The position numbers and the translations under genes were made by a program. 64,000 nucleotides of DNA from Roseiarcus sp963774195 (lineage in GTDB: Bacteria > Pseudomonadota > Alphaproteobacteria > Rhizobiales > Beijerinckiaceae): NCBI GenBank assembly GCA_963774195.1, contig CAVZDY010000001.1, forward strand, positions 806,001 through 870,000, in the 5' to 3' direction. The stretch's first letter is position 1. Every line of letters starts with the position of its first letter. This document shows positions 8,881 through 17,279 of this stretch, piece by piece. Below the pieces are notes generated by a model. The model searched no databases, was not told where the DNA came from, and saw only the letters and a program-made list of their open reading frames with translations.

Positions 8881-9495
8881 TCACTGCGCCAGCTCCTTCA
8901 GCCCCGCGCGGATCAGCGCCGCCGTCTGCGCTTCGGCGCCCAGCGAAGCGACGCCCTTGGCGACGGCGGCGCTCGCTTGCGGGCGGGCATAGCCGAGGTT
9001 GACCAGCGCCAGCACCGCGTCCTCGGCCGCTTTTGGCAGCTTGCCGGACGTGTCGCTCGCGGCGATGGCGCCGCCGAGATCGGCGACCCCGAGCGCCGGC
9101 GCCTTGTCCTTCAGCTCCAGCACGAGGCGGGCGGCGAGTTTCGGGCCGACGCCCGGCGCGCGCGCCATCATCGCCTTGTCCTGGCGGGCGATCGCCGTGC
9201 TCAGGGCTTCGCCCGACAGCACGCCGAGGATGCCGAGCGCCACCTTCGCGCCGACGCCCTGCACGCTTTGGAGCAGGCGGAACCAGTCGCGCTCGGCGGT
9301 GGTGAGGAAGCCGAACAGCCGGATCGCGTCCTCGCGGACCTGCGTCTCGATGTGCAGGGTCGTGGCCTGACCGATTGCGGGCAGCGCGCGCAGGGTGCGC
9401 GCCGAGGCGGCGACGACATAGCCGACGCCGCCGACGTCGATGACCAGCTCCTCGTCCTCGATCGTATCGACGATTCCCTTGAGCTTGCCGATCAT
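8881..9495 (-). CDS. ruvA: Holliday junction binding protein RuvA
   Basis: RuvA tetramers hold the four-way junction and load RuvB. The 204-residue protein begins MIGKLKGIVDTIEDEELVIDVGGVGYVV (OB fold), has helix-hairpin-helix motifs (LQSVQGVGAKVALGIL and ARAPGVGPKLAARLVLELKDK) and a C-terminal RuvB-binding domain (ALVNLGYARPQASAAV). It overlaps the ruvC stop by 4 bp. The next gene downstream is vapB, not ruvB. Confidence 0.97.
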   Translation of the reverse strand: MIGKLKGIVDTIEDEELVIDVGGVGYVVAASARTLRALPAIGQATTLHIETQVREDAIRLFGFLTTAERDWFRLLQSVQGVGAKVALGILGVLSGEALSTAIARQDKAMMARAPGVGPKLAARLVLELKDKAPALGVADLGGAIAASDTSGKLPKAAEDAVLALVNLGYARPQASAAVAKGVASLGAEAQTAALIRAGLKELAQ

Positions 9496-9995
9496 GCCGC
9501 CCCCCTGGCGCGCGCGGTGCGATGTTGCGCGTGGCAGATCGCGACCGCCAGCGCGTCGGCCGCGTCGGGCGAGCCGATCTGGCAGGACGGCAGCAGCATC
9601 TTCACCATCATCGCGACCTGGTTCTTCTCGGCGTGACCGACGCCGACGACCGTTTTCTTGACCAGATTCGCCGCGTATTCGGCGACCGGCAGGTCCATCA
9701 GCGCCAGCGCCGCCAGCGCGACGCCGCGCGCCTGACCCAGCTTCAGCGTCGATTGCGGATCGCGGTTGACGAAGGTCTCCTCGACCGCCGCCTCGGCGGG
9801 GCTGCCGCTCTCGACGAGCTTGGTCAGCGCGCGCTGGATCGTCGCCAGCCGCTCGGCAAGCGAGGTCGCCGCGTCGGTGTGGATCGAGCCACAGCCGACG
9901 TAGGAGAGCCGCGTCCCCGCGACTTCAATCATGCCCCAGCCCGTGTTGCGCAGGCCGGGGTCGACGCCGAGGATGCGAATCGGGCGAGTGTTCAT
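9492..9995 (-). CDS. ruvC: Holliday junction resolvase RuvC
   Basis: RuvC is the endonuclease that cuts Holliday junctions symmetrically. The 167-residue protein carries the acidic active-site residues: D12 in LGVDPGLRNTGWG, the glutamates of AVEETFVNRDPQST and the aspartates of SPDAADALAVAICHA. It is first in the leftward ruvC-ruvA-vapBC-ruvB unit. The divergent abrB-doc module begins about 90 bp upstream of its start, so the two promoters share a short intergenic region. Confidence 0.96.
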   Translation of the reverse strand: MNTRPIRILGVDPGLRNTGWGMIEVAGTRLSYVGCGSIHTDAATSLAERLATIQRALTKLVESGSPAEAAVEETFVNRDPQSTLKLGQARGVALAALALMDLPVAEYAANLVKKTVVGVGHAEKNQVAMMVKMLLPSCQIGSPDAADALAVAICHAQHRTARARGAA

Positions 9996-10052
9996 GAAAT
10001 GATCTCATAGCCAGCGCGCGGCGCGGTGGCCAGTCTTGCGCTCCCACTCCAG

Positions 10053-10074
10053 CGTTATTACAATTGTTATAACG
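10053..10074. promoter_or_regulatory. 22-bp near-perfect palindrome before the abrB-doc module
   Basis: The element starts CGTTAT, has an ACAATTGT core and ends ATAACG. It is symmetric except for one mismatched base pair. It is AT-rich in GC-rich DNA and lies immediately upstream of the GGAG ribosome site (10076) and the antitoxin ATG (10088). It fits an autoregulatory operator for the AbrB-type antitoxin and might also influence ruvC, whose start is 58 bp away. Confidence 0.6.
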
Positions 10075-10087
10075 TGGAGTGAAGCTC

Positions 10088-10315
10088 ATGATCGAACTCA
10101 AACTGCGCAAGCTCGGCAATTCGCTTGGCGTCGTCCTGCCGAAGGAGGCGATTGCGAGGCTCAACGTCGGCGAGGGCGAGCGAGTTTATCTGACGGAAGC
10201 GCCGGACGGCGGGTACCGGCTGACTCCCTTCGATCCCACCTTCGAGGAGAAGATCGCGAAGGCGCGGGAGATCATGCGGCGCTATCGCAACACGTTGCAA
10301 GCGCTCGCCAAGTGA
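10088..10315 (+). CDS. AbrB/MazE-type antitoxin of a Doc-family module
   Basis: A 75-residue protein with the AbrB/MazE N-terminus (IELKLRKLGNSLGVVLPKEAI, then LNVGEGERVYLTE) and a basic helical C-terminal tail likely to hold the toxin. ATG 10088 follows GGAG by 8 bp and is preferred over the in-frame GTG at 10079. The stop overlaps the GTG of the toxin gene by 4 bp. A palindrome sits just upstream. This AbrB-with-Doc pairing differs from the classical Phd-Doc pair. Confidence 0.88.
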   Translation: MIELKLRKLGNSLGVVLPKEAIARLNVGEGERVYLTEAPDGGYRLTPFDPTFEEKIAKAREIMRRYRNTLQALAK

Positions 10316-10707
10316 GCGAACCCGTCTGGATCGACGAGCGCGAAGCGACGGTCCTTCACGAGCAACTGCTCGCGCTCCATGGAGGCGGCGCGGGCGTGCG
10401 GGACGCGGGCTTGTTGGAGTCCGCGCTTTCACGCCCGCGCAATCGGTGGGTTTACGGGGAGCGTTCCGGCATCGTCGAACTCGCCGCCGCCTATACCGCT
10501 GGCGTGGTCGGCAATCACCCCTTTATCGACGGGAACAAGCGGACCGGCTTCGTCGTCGGCGTGCTCTTTCTCGAACTGAACGGCTACCAGTTCCTCGCCA
10601 GCGAAGAGGATGCGGCGGAAGCCGTGTTAGCGCTGGCTGCGGGCGCCATGAACGAAGACGGCTATGCCGCGTTCCTCGCAGCGAATTCTCGGATGTCGAA
10701 CGCCTGA
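10312..10707 (+). CDS. doc: Death-on-curing (Doc/Fic) family toxin
   Basis: Doc proteins phosphorylate EF-Tu and halt translation; they are short Fic-fold enzymes. This 131-residue protein carries the Fic/Doc active-site loop HPFIDGNKRTG (H69 to G79) with catalytic His, Asp, Asn, Lys and Arg intact. The N-terminal segment (HGGGAGVRDAGLLESALSRPRN) is also typical. Translation starts at GTG 10312 inside the antitoxin stop. The toxin looks active, and the target is inferred from the family. Confidence 0.92.
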   Translation: MSEPVWIDEREATVLHEQLLALHGGGAGVRDAGLLESALSRPRNRWVYGERSGIVELAAAYTAGVVGNHPFIDGNKRTGFVVGVLFLELNGYQFLASEEDAAEAVLALAAGAMNEDGYAAFLAANSRMSNA

Positions 10708-10718
10708 ACCGCGAGGTG

Positions 10719-11426
10719 TCAGAACGTCACGATCGGCTTGGCGCGATCGGCGACGACGATGCGGCAGTGGCCGCCGCATTCGCTGGCGATGAGCGCGGCA
10801 AGGCGCACGGCGGCGGCTTCGACATCGCCGAAGCCGTTGGACTGCGCGGTCAACACGGCGCGGCGGGTCTGCGCCGAGACGGCGGTGCGGGCGTCCTGCC
10901 GCCAGTTCCAGCGCCGGCACAGGACGTGGCGCGCATCCGCATAGACGACCTCGCCTTCTTTGGGCGGATCGTTCGGATCCTCGCCGTCTTCAGCCCCCAT
11001 GTCGATGAAGGTGTCGTCGGGCCGCGAGAAGCGGAAGGCGAGGTCGCCCTCGACCAGATCGAGATCGTCGCAGCCGAGGCAGAGCGCGCTGTCGAGCGAG
11101 ACTGCGTTGTAGAGATCGACCAGCCCGTTGACTTCCGGCAGCGCGCCGCCGCCGACGACCCGCTTGATCAGGCGCTCCACTGAGGAGCGATAGCTCGTCC
11201 GCTTGATGCCGAAGCCTTTGTAGGCGGCGCGCCAAGCGGCGACGCCGGGAATTGCGGAAAGCTCGACGCCGTCCCATCGGCGACGGCAATCCGCTTCAAT
11301 CGCCCCGACCTGGGCGTGCAGCGCCGCGCTGCGCCCCGCCGCGACGCTGAGATCCTCGGCGACGATGAGCGCGACACGATAATCAGGGAAACGCTCCGTC
11401 AGTTCGGCAATGGAGAGAGTGGGCAT
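10719..11426 (-). CDS. B3/B4 tRNA-binding domain protein
   Basis: A 235-residue protein resembling the B3/B4 domain of the phenylalanyl-tRNA synthetase beta chain as a stand-alone unit. Segments such as IPGVAAWRAAYKGFGIKRTSYRSS, VNGLVDLYNAVSLDS and RWNWRQDARTAVSAQT are the recognisable core. Free-standing B3/B4 proteins may act in trans as editing or substrate-binding factors, but their role is largely undefined. ATG 11426 (MPTLSIAELTERFPDYRVALIVAEDL) was chosen over an upstream start. The gene converges on doc with an 11-bp gap. Confidence 0.8.
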   Translation of the reverse strand: MPTLSIAELTERFPDYRVALIVAEDLSVAAGRSAALHAQVGAIEADCRRRWDGVELSAIPGVAAWRAAYKGFGIKRTSYRSSVERLIKRVVGGGALPEVNGLVDLYNAVSLDSALCLGCDDLDLVEGDLAFRFSRPDDTFIDMGAEDGEDPNDPPKEGEVVYADARHVLCRRWNWRQDARTAVSAQTRRAVLTAQSNGFGDVEAAAVRLAALIASECGGHCRIVVADRAKPIVTF

Positions 11427-11501
11427 GACGGTCCGCTGTTCGAAAGGCGCGGCGGAGTGGCGCGCCTTGCGGCGGACTGTCAAGACGGCGCCGAGCGCTT
11501 T

Positions 11502-11861
11502 CTAACTCTTCACGACCTCGAGCGAGCCGTGATCGTCGCAATGATCGCCGTGCGGATGATGGAGGTGACCGTCGACGAGGTAGTCGACATGGTCGCCGTG
11601 GGGAACCGCCTCGTGCCCGCAGCCTGGCCCGTGGACGTGGTCGGCCGCATGACCCTTATGGCCGTTTTCCGGCGTGCATTGGTTCGGGTTTCGCGCGCTC
11701 ACTTCGATGACGTGCTCGTCGACCTCGTCCCCGTCCTGATGGTGCAAGTGGCCGTCGTGCAGGTAGTCGACATGGTCGCCGTGCCTGACCGGGATGTGAC
11801 CGCAGTTGGGGCCGTGGTGATGCGGATGCTCGGCGTGGCTGAGATGATGAGGAGTTGCCAT
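11502..11861 (-). CDS. Histidine-rich metal-binding protein with two tandem repeats
   Basis: A 119-residue soluble protein without a signal peptide. It contains two copies of a module of the form HxHGPxCGH, then HGDHVDYLxDGHLHH, then a D/H/E-rich tail. More than a fifth of the residues are histidine and each copy has one cysteine, so it should bind Zn, Ni, Co or Cu. The start ATG 11861 follows GGAG by 9 bp. No transporter or metalloregulator gene is adjacent. It could serve for metal storage or buffering, but which metal is unknown. Confidence 0.75.
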   Translation of the reverse strand: MATPHHLSHAEHPHHHGPNCGHIPVRHGDHVDYLHDGHLHHQDGDEVDEHVIEVSARNPNQCTPENGHKGHAADHVHGPGCGHEAVPHGDHVDYLVDGHLHHPHGDHCDDHGSLEVVKS

Positions 11862-12360
11862 GGAAAAACACTCCGTTGAGCGCCCCCCATCGGCGAAGCG
11901 AGTGCGGGCTGTCACGCGCAGCCTCGCAAGCGGTCGTCCACCCCGCTTTCGTCAGCCCCTATATTGCCACGCATATGGCAGCCATTCAAATGGCGCTGTA
12001 CTCGACATCGATCGACGCGTGTTAGCCTCGCTAGAAACGAGAGAACGGCAGGGAGCACGCTTCAACGCAAGAACGTCGTGACCGGCGCAGAGAGCGCCTC
12101 TGCAGCGCAATCCGATGCGTCAGGACCGACGCCAAGCCCGAGCGCTTGAAAGAGACAGTCATTAGCGCCGGACGCAGGAAAGCAGCTCGATTCTCGGTTG
12201 TTCCTGGACATCCGCGACGCAGCGTAAGTCGAGGCCTGTTCGACGCCGATCAATCCATGAACGCAGCGCCCGAAGCGGATCGGCTTCTCCAATCTCGGTG
12301 ACCCAAGGTTTGAACCGCCCGTTCGAGGCGAAGGTGAAAAGGCGAGTGCAGAGGAACGCC
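11862..12360. other. 499-bp divergent intergenic region
   Basis: It separates the leftward His-rich gene from the rightward FAD-linked oxidase gene. Apart from the pair of inverted repeats at 11965-11994, I see no RNA gene, no convincing promoter hexamers and no frame with protein-like composition. The last 12 bases carry the GAGGAA ribosome site of the oxidase gene. Confidence 0.4.
11965..11994. promoter_or_regulatory. Two adjacent TGGCA-type inverted repeats
   Basis: TGCCA-N6-TGGCA (11965-11980) is followed directly by GCCATT-CA-AATGGC (11981-11994). The half-sites are related, and the cluster lies about 105-135 bp upstream of the His-rich gene. It does not match the Zur or NikR boxes I know. 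It may be an operator for the metal-binding gene. Confidence 0.3.
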
Positions 12361-13749
12361 ATGACGACAGAGCGAATCGATCACCTCATGGCGCGCCTCG
12401 CGACGGTCGTCGGCGATCGCGCCACGCGCGCGGCGCATGTCCTTGAAGGACACGGCCGCAGCGAAGTCTTTCATCCGCCCCATCCGCCGGAGATCGTTGC
12501 GTTTCCGCACAACACCGCCGAGGTGCAGCAGATCGTGCGCGCCTGCGCGGAGACCGGCGCCCCAGTCGTGCCGTTCGGCGCCGGCACGTCGCTCGAAGGC
12601 AATGCGACGGCCCTCTATGGCGGCGTGTGCCTCGACATGACGCAGATGAACCGCGTCCTCTCGATCAACGCCGAGGACATGGACGTGCGGGTGCAGCCGG
12701 GCGTCACGCGCAAGCAGCTCAACGCCGAACTTCGCGACACCGGGCTGTTCTTCCCGATCGATCCCGGCGCGGACGCCTCGATCGGCGGCATGACCTCGAC
12801 CAGGGCCTCCGGCACGATGGCGGTCCGTTACGGCACGATGAAGGACAATGTTCTGTCGCTCGAAGTCGTGCTCGCCGACGGGCAAGTCATCCGGACCGGA
12901 ACTCGCGCCCGCAAATCGTCGGCCGGCTACGATCTCACCCGGCTGTTCGTCGGCGCGGAAGGCACGCTCGGCGTAATCACCGAGGTCACGTTGAAGCTGC
13001 ATCCCCAGCCGGTGGCGATTTCATCGGCCGTCTGCGCCTTCCCGAGCCTGAAGGCGGCGGTGGACACCGCGATCGGCGTCATTCAATCGGGCATACCCGT
13101 CGCCCGCGTCGAACTGCTCGACGAGGTCATGATGCGCGGTGTGAACGCCTACGCCGCGCTCGGCTACCGCAACGCCCCGACGCTGTTCTTCGAGTTCCAC
13201 GGCACCGCTGCCGGCACGGCGGAACAGGCAGAAAGCGTGCAAGAGATCGCGACCGATCTCGGCGGGCTCGGCTTCGAGTGGGCCGCAACGCCGGAGGAAC
13301 GAAGCCGGCTGTGGCGAGCGCGCGACAACACCTATTATGCGGCGCTCGGCCTCAAGCCTGGGGCGCTCGGGATCATCACCGACGTCTGCGTGCCGATCTC
13401 GCGGCTCACCGAATGCCTGACGCTCACCACCGAGGATCTTACTCGCAGTAACCTCGTCGCGCCCATCGTCGGTCACGTCGGCGACGGCAATTTCCATTCG
13501 CTGATCCTGGTTGATCCGAACGACGCCGCCGAAATCGAGCGGGCGAGGGCGTTTCATACCCGGCTGGTCGAACGCGCGATTGCGCTCGAAGGCACCTGCA
13601 CGGGCGAGCATGGCGTCGGCAACGGGAAGATTCAGTTCGTCGAGCGCGAGCTTGGCGACGCCGTCGCAACGATGCACGCGCTCAAGCGCGCGCTCGATCC
13701 CAGCAACATCATGAATCCCGGCAAGATCTTTCGGGCCGCTAGCCGTTGA
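12361..13749 (+). CDS. FAD-linked 2-hydroxyacid dehydrogenase (D-lactate dehydrogenase / GlcD-like)
   Basis: This 462-residue flavoprotein of the GlcD/DLD family oxidises D-lactate, glycolate or a related 2-hydroxyacid and passes electrons to cytochrome c or quinone. The FAD_binding_4 part shows PVVPFGAGTSLEGNA and the GGMTSTRASGTMAVRYGTMKD loop. The C-terminal domain carries GHVGDGNFHSLI and GEHGVGNGK. It has no signal peptide and no accompanying glcE/glcF, so a single-subunit D-lactate dehydrogenase is more likely than glycolate oxidase. ATG 12361 follows GAGGAA by 4 bp. Confidence 0.85.
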   Translation: MTTERIDHLMARLATVVGDRATRAAHVLEGHGRSEVFHPPHPPEIVAFPHNTAEVQQIVRACAETGAPVVPFGAGTSLEGNATALYGGVCLDMTQMNRVLSINAEDMDVRVQPGVTRKQLNAELRDTGLFFPIDPGADASIGGMTSTRASGTMAVRYGTMKDNVLSLEVVLADGQVIRTGTRARKSSAGYDLTRLFVGAEGTLGVITEVTLKLHPQPVAISSAVCAFPSLKAAVDTAIGVIQSGIPVARVELLDEVMMRGVNAYAALGYRNAPTLFFEFHGTAAGTAEQAESVQEIATDLGGLGFEWAATPEERSRLWRARDNTYYAALGLKPGALGIITDVCVPISRLTECLTLTTEDLTRSNLVAPIVGHVGDGNFHSLILVDPNDAAEIERARAFHTRLVERAIALEGTCTGEHGVGNGKIQFVERELGDAVATMHALKRALDPSNIMNPGKIFRAASR

Positions 13750-13826
13750 CGGCTGGGGCCTGCCGCAGTCGCTGGGTAGCGCTGAGCGGCCAAGACCGCG
13801 CGACATAATAAAAGGGGGGAACAGTC

Positions 13827-14801
13827 ATGAAATATTTCAAAGCATTGCTTGCGACGCTTCCGGCCATGCTCCTTTCGAGCGCCGCTTTTGCGGATGGGGA
13901 AACGATTGGGGTCTTCACGAAAAACCAGACCAACCCGTATTTCCATGACGTTCGCGTCGGCGCCGACGCCGCGGCGAAAGCGATGAACGCGAAGACGATC
14001 CACTATATCCCGACGCAGCCGGACTCGATCCCGGAACAACTGAGCCAGATCGATGACGTCATCGTCCACAAACCGGACGCGGTCGTCGTGATCCCGGTCG
14101 ATTACAAGGCGATCGTGCCGGGCATCGTAAAGATCAACGAAGCCAATATTCCGGCCGTCAACATCACCGACCGAAGCGCCGGGGGCAAGTTTCTCGCCTT
14201 CGTCGGCGCCGACGATTACCATATCGGCCTCGAGACCGCGCGCTATCTCCTGAAAACCTTGGGCGGCAAGGGGAATGTCGTCATTCTCGAGGGTGTGCGC
14301 GGCTCGGCGACCAACGTCGACCGGGTCAGAGGCTTCAACGACGCCTTGAAGGAGTTTCCTGACGTCAAGCTGCTGACCAGCCAGCCGGCCAATTACCAGC
14401 GCATGCAAGCGCTCCAGGTGATGGAGAACCTCATGCAGGCCTACCCCAAGATTGATGGGGTCATGGCGGCCAATGACGCGATGGCGGCGGGCGTCATCGA
14501 GGCGCTCGAAGGCGCCGACGTGCAGGCCCAGGTCGTCGGCATCGCCGCCAGCAAAGAAGCGGTCGATGCGATCAAGGCCGGCAAGCTTCTCGCAAGCGGC
14601 GACTTCAATGGCTTCCTCCAGGGCTGCATCGGCACGACGATCGCGCTCCGCGCGTTGCGGCACGAACCAATCGTCAATGAGGTCATTCTCGCGCCCACCG
14701 TCGTCGAGAAGTCGAACTATCAGCCTTACGAGACGCCCGTCGAGCAGCGCGCCTGCCCGAGCTGGGACGAGATCGTCCGCCTGGCGCGGCCAGCCAAGTA
14801 A
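13827..14801 (+). CDS. Sugar-type periplasmic binding protein (RbsB-like), solitary
   Basis: A 324-residue exported protein with a cleavable signal peptide (MKYFKALLATLPAMLLSSAAFA) and the two-lobed periplasmic binding protein fold: IGVFTKNQTNPYFHDVRVG, DDVIVHKPDAVVVIPVD, INEANIPAVNITDRS and GVMAANDAMAAGVIEAL. The fold is that of ribose/xylose-type ABC receptors, but no permease or ATPase gene adjoins it. It follows the hydroxyacid dehydrogenase by 77 bp and has a strong GGGGGGAA ribosome site. It may serve an ABC transporter encoded elsewhere or a chemoreceptor. Confidence 0.85.
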   Translation: MKYFKALLATLPAMLLSSAAFADGETIGVFTKNQTNPYFHDVRVGADAAAKAMNAKTIHYIPTQPDSIPEQLSQIDDVIVHKPDAVVVIPVDYKAIVPGIVKINEANIPAVNITDRSAGGKFLAFVGADDYHIGLETARYLLKTLGGKGNVVILEGVRGSATNVDRVRGFNDALKEFPDVKLLTSQPANYQRMQALQVMENLMQAYPKIDGVMAANDAMAAGVIEALEGADVQAQVVGIAASKEAVDAIKAGKLLASGDFNGFLQGCIGTTIALRALRHEPIVNEVILAPTVVEKSNYQPYETPVEQRACPSWDEIVRLARPAK

Positions 14802-14821
14802 GGGAGGGCGTCCGCGCGCTT

Positions 14822-15271
14822 TTACGGCGTAGCGTTGCGCGCCATGAAGGTGGCCGGCGTGCCGTCCTCGGGATTGACGAAGATGATGTCGGTAGGCTCG
14901 CGCCGCGGCGCGTCGAGGGAGAGGAACACGACCGGCTCGGCGAGAATTTCCGGCAGCGCGTGCACCGTGCCGCGCTCGAAGAACAGCAGGTCGCCCGCAG
15001 AGAATTCCGCCTTCGTCTCCGGATCCTCCATCCAGAACGTTCCGCGACCGGAGAGGACGTAGAGAAACTCGTCGCAGGTGGCGTGGTAGTGCGGCGGCGT
15101 CGCCCGGTACACGCGGAAAACGCGCGCGCTGGCCGACGGCCTGTCGGCGAGATAGCGGTCGACCAGCAGCGTGGAAGCCGTGGGGGGAAGGGTGGCGGCG
15201 ATCGCCGCGACGTCGAAACGCGCGGACTTTCCCTTCGCCGCGTCGTCCTTGACGGTGTCATTCGGAGACAT
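14822..15271 (-). CDS. Cupin-domain protein
   Basis: A 149-residue single-cupin protein. Motif 1 (TPPHYHATCDEFLYVLSGRGTFW) supplies His and Glu metal ligands, and motif 2 (FSAGDLLFFERGTVHAL) supplies the final His. The substrate cannot be read from sequence. Small cupins of this type include isomerases, dioxygenase-like enzymes and sensors. ATG 15271 follows GAGG by 6 bp and is preferred over the in-frame ATG at 15283. It converges on the binding-protein gene with a 20-bp gap. Confidence 0.8.
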   Translation of the reverse strand: MSPNDTVKDDAAKGKSARFDVAAIAATLPPTASTLLVDRYLADRPSASARVFRVYRATPPHYHATCDEFLYVLSGRGTFWMEDPETKAEFSAGDLLFFERGTVHALPEILAEPVVFLSLDAPRREPTDIIFVNPEDGTPATFMARNATP

Positions 15272-15401
15272 GTGTGACCTCATTCTGCTGAGCAGGCGTC
15301 GACGGTTAGCCTGGGCTCGGGGACAGCAGTCTTAAACGGACCGTTGAGTGGCGAAGCGTCACACTGTTGTACGGCGCGCTGAAGGTCGGCTCGAAGAGGC
15401 C

Positions 15402-16385
15402 TCAAGGCGTCAGCACAGCCGCGCCCTGAAGCCGGCCCTCGCGCAGATCGGCGAGCGCGTCGTTGGCGTCGCTAAGATCGTAGCGGCGCGTCTCGGTCTT
15501 CACGCCAGCTTTCCCTGCGATGTCCAAGAACTCAACGCCGTCGCGCCGGGTCAGATTGGCGACCGAGACGATCTGCCGCTCTCCCCACAGAAGGCTGTAG
15601 GGAAAGCTCGGAATGTCGCTCATGTGGATGCCGCCGCACACGACCCGGCCGCCCTTGCGGACGGCGCGGAGCGCCGCCGGGACGAGCGCGCCGACCGGCG
15701 CGAACAGAATTGCCGCGTCGAGTTCCGCCGGCGGCGCTTCGTCCGAGCCGCCGGCCCAGGCCGCGCCGAGCGAACGGGCGAAATCCTGCGCCGCTTGGTC
15801 GTCGGGGCGGGTGAAGGCGAAGACGTCGCGCTTCTGCCAGCGGCAGATCTGCGCAACGATATGCGCGGCGGCGCCGAAGCCGTAGAGGCCGATCCGGCGC
15901 CCCGGCCCCGCCGTCTTCAGGCAGCGCCAACCGATCAGCCCGGCGCAGAGCAGCGGCGCGGAGCCGACCGGATCGCATTCGCGCGGTAGCTTGAGGGCGA
16001 AGGCAGCCTCGGCGAGTGCATGCGAAGCGTAGCCGCCGTTACGGGTATAGCCGGTGAAGCTGGGATGGTCGCAGAGGTTCTCGTAACCCTCCAGGCAATA
16101 GAAGCAATGGCCGCAGGCATGGCCGAGCCAGGGGACGCCGATCTCCTGGCCGATCGCGAAGCCCTGGACGCCGGGCCCTAGCCGTTCGACGAAGCCGACA
16201 ATCTCGTGGCCCGGCACAATCGGCAGCGGCACTTGCGGCAGCTCGCCATCAACGACGTGCAGGTCGGTGCGGCAGACGCCGCACGCCTGGACGCGGACCA
16301 GCACCTCGCCGGGGCCTGGAACCGGTTTGGGCCGCTCTTCGAGCACGAGCGGAGCGCCGATCTTATGGAGCGTCATCGCGTGCAT
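15402..16385 (-). CDS. Zinc-dependent alcohol dehydrogenase family protein
   Basis: A 327-residue MDR enzyme. Catalytic zinc ligands lie in QACGVCRTDLHV and PGHEIVGFVERLG, and the structural zinc cysteines in HACGHCFYCLEGYENLC. The nucleotide-binding loop is GLYGFGAAAH. It resembles propanol-preferring AdhA-type enzymes. ATG 16385 (MHAMTLHKIGAPLVLEERP) fits the family; an in-frame GTG at 16394 is the alternative. It is separated from usp by under 20 bp, so usp-adh is probably one transcript. Confidence 0.9.
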   Translation of the reverse strand: MHAMTLHKIGAPLVLEERPKPVPGPGEVLVRVQACGVCRTDLHVVDGELPQVPLPIVPGHEIVGFVERLGPGVQGFAIGQEIGVPWLGHACGHCFYCLEGYENLCDHPSFTGYTRNGGYASHALAEAAFALKLPRECDPVGSAPLLCAGLIGWRCLKTAGPGRRIGLYGFGAAAHIVAQICRWQKRDVFAFTRPDDQAAQDFARSLGAAWAGGSDEAPPAELDAAILFAPVGALVPAALRAVRKGGRVVCGGIHMSDIPSFPYSLLWGERQIVSVANLTRRDGVEFLDIAGKAGVKTETRRYDLSDANDALADLREGRLQGAAVLTP

Positions 16386-16401
16386 GGCGGCCACCGCCCC
16401 C

Positions 16402-17184
16402 TTAGTGAGACATGAAGATCGGCGCTGTCGGCTGGCGAAGCAGATCGAGACTGACGCCGCCGAACATGCTCTCGAACAGTCGGGAATGACCGAAGGCGCC
16501 GGCGACGATCAGGTCCGCGTCCTGCGTATCGAGGCTGGCAAAGAGCGCTTCGACCGCCGAAATGTCGCCGGTGTCGGTCCAGTCGGACAGGGTCGCGGTC
16601 ACGTCGTGGCGCGCGAGGTGCTCGGCCAGCAATTCGGAAGCGGCGCGCAAATCGCTCGGACGGGCCGAGAACGCGAATATCGTCACTTTCTTCGCCTTTG
16701 TCAGCAGCGGCATGGCGTCGTGCACCGCGTGGGTCGCCTCGCGGCTGGAGTTCCAGGCGATGACGATATTCTGGCCCACGGGCGACGGCTTCCAGTCGTG
16801 CGGCAGGATCAACACCGGCGCGCCCGAGGCGAGCAGGGGGCCGTCGGGGATTTCCGAACGGATCAGCGGGCGCGCTTCGCCCGCCGGCCGCGGCGCGATG
16901 ATCAGATCGACGCAATGCGTCTGCTCCCCGCCCAGAGTTGAGCGGAGCTCGGAGGGGATGAATCGGCCCTTCAGGGCCGCGTTTTTCAGCGCCTCTTCAA
17001 ATTCCGGGGCGATCCGCAGCGCGCGCTCGCCCCACGCCCCGTTGAACGCCTCGTCGGCGCTGACGTCGACCCCCACCAACCGTGCGCCGTGCTCGCGCGC
17101 CAGCGACACCGCCAGCGCGAGCCTGTCCTGCGACGCGTTGGTCGGATCGAGATAGACCAGAATGTCCTTGTAGGCAGTCGCCAT
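16402..17184 (-). CDS. Tandem-domain universal stress protein
   Basis: A 260-residue UspA-family protein with two domains. The N-terminal domain begins YKDILVYLDPTNASQDRL but lacks a clear ATP loop. The C-terminal domain carries the nucleotide-binding pattern GAFGHSRLFESMFGGVS (G-x2-G-x9-G-[ST] type). Such proteins help survival under energy limitation or low oxygen. It lies between hsp20 and adh in one leftward block. No FNR/FixK box was found upstream. Confidence 0.9.
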   Translation of the reverse strand: MATAYKDILVYLDPTNASQDRLALAVSLAREHGARLVGVDVSADEAFNGAWGERALRIAPEFEEALKNAALKGRFIPSELRSTLGGEQTHCVDLIIAPRPAGEARPLIRSEIPDGPLLASGAPVLILPHDWKPSPVGQNIVIAWNSSREATHAVHDAMPLLTKAKKVTIFAFSARPSDLRAASELLAEHLARHDVTATLSDWTDTGDISAVEALFASLDTQDADLIVAGAFGHSRLFESMFGGVSLDLLRQPTAPIFMSH

Positions 17185-17279
17185 GGCCCCCTCCCGGGTT
17201 GTTCGCTACTGAACCGCCAACGATAGCCGGCGGTTCCGAAAAACGCGCCGCAGGGGCGCGATGACGGCCCTGGAGACAA

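Noticed and set aside
12000..12300. Short frames on both strands upstream of the FAD oxidase
   Set aside because: They lack starts with ribosome sites and protein-like composition.
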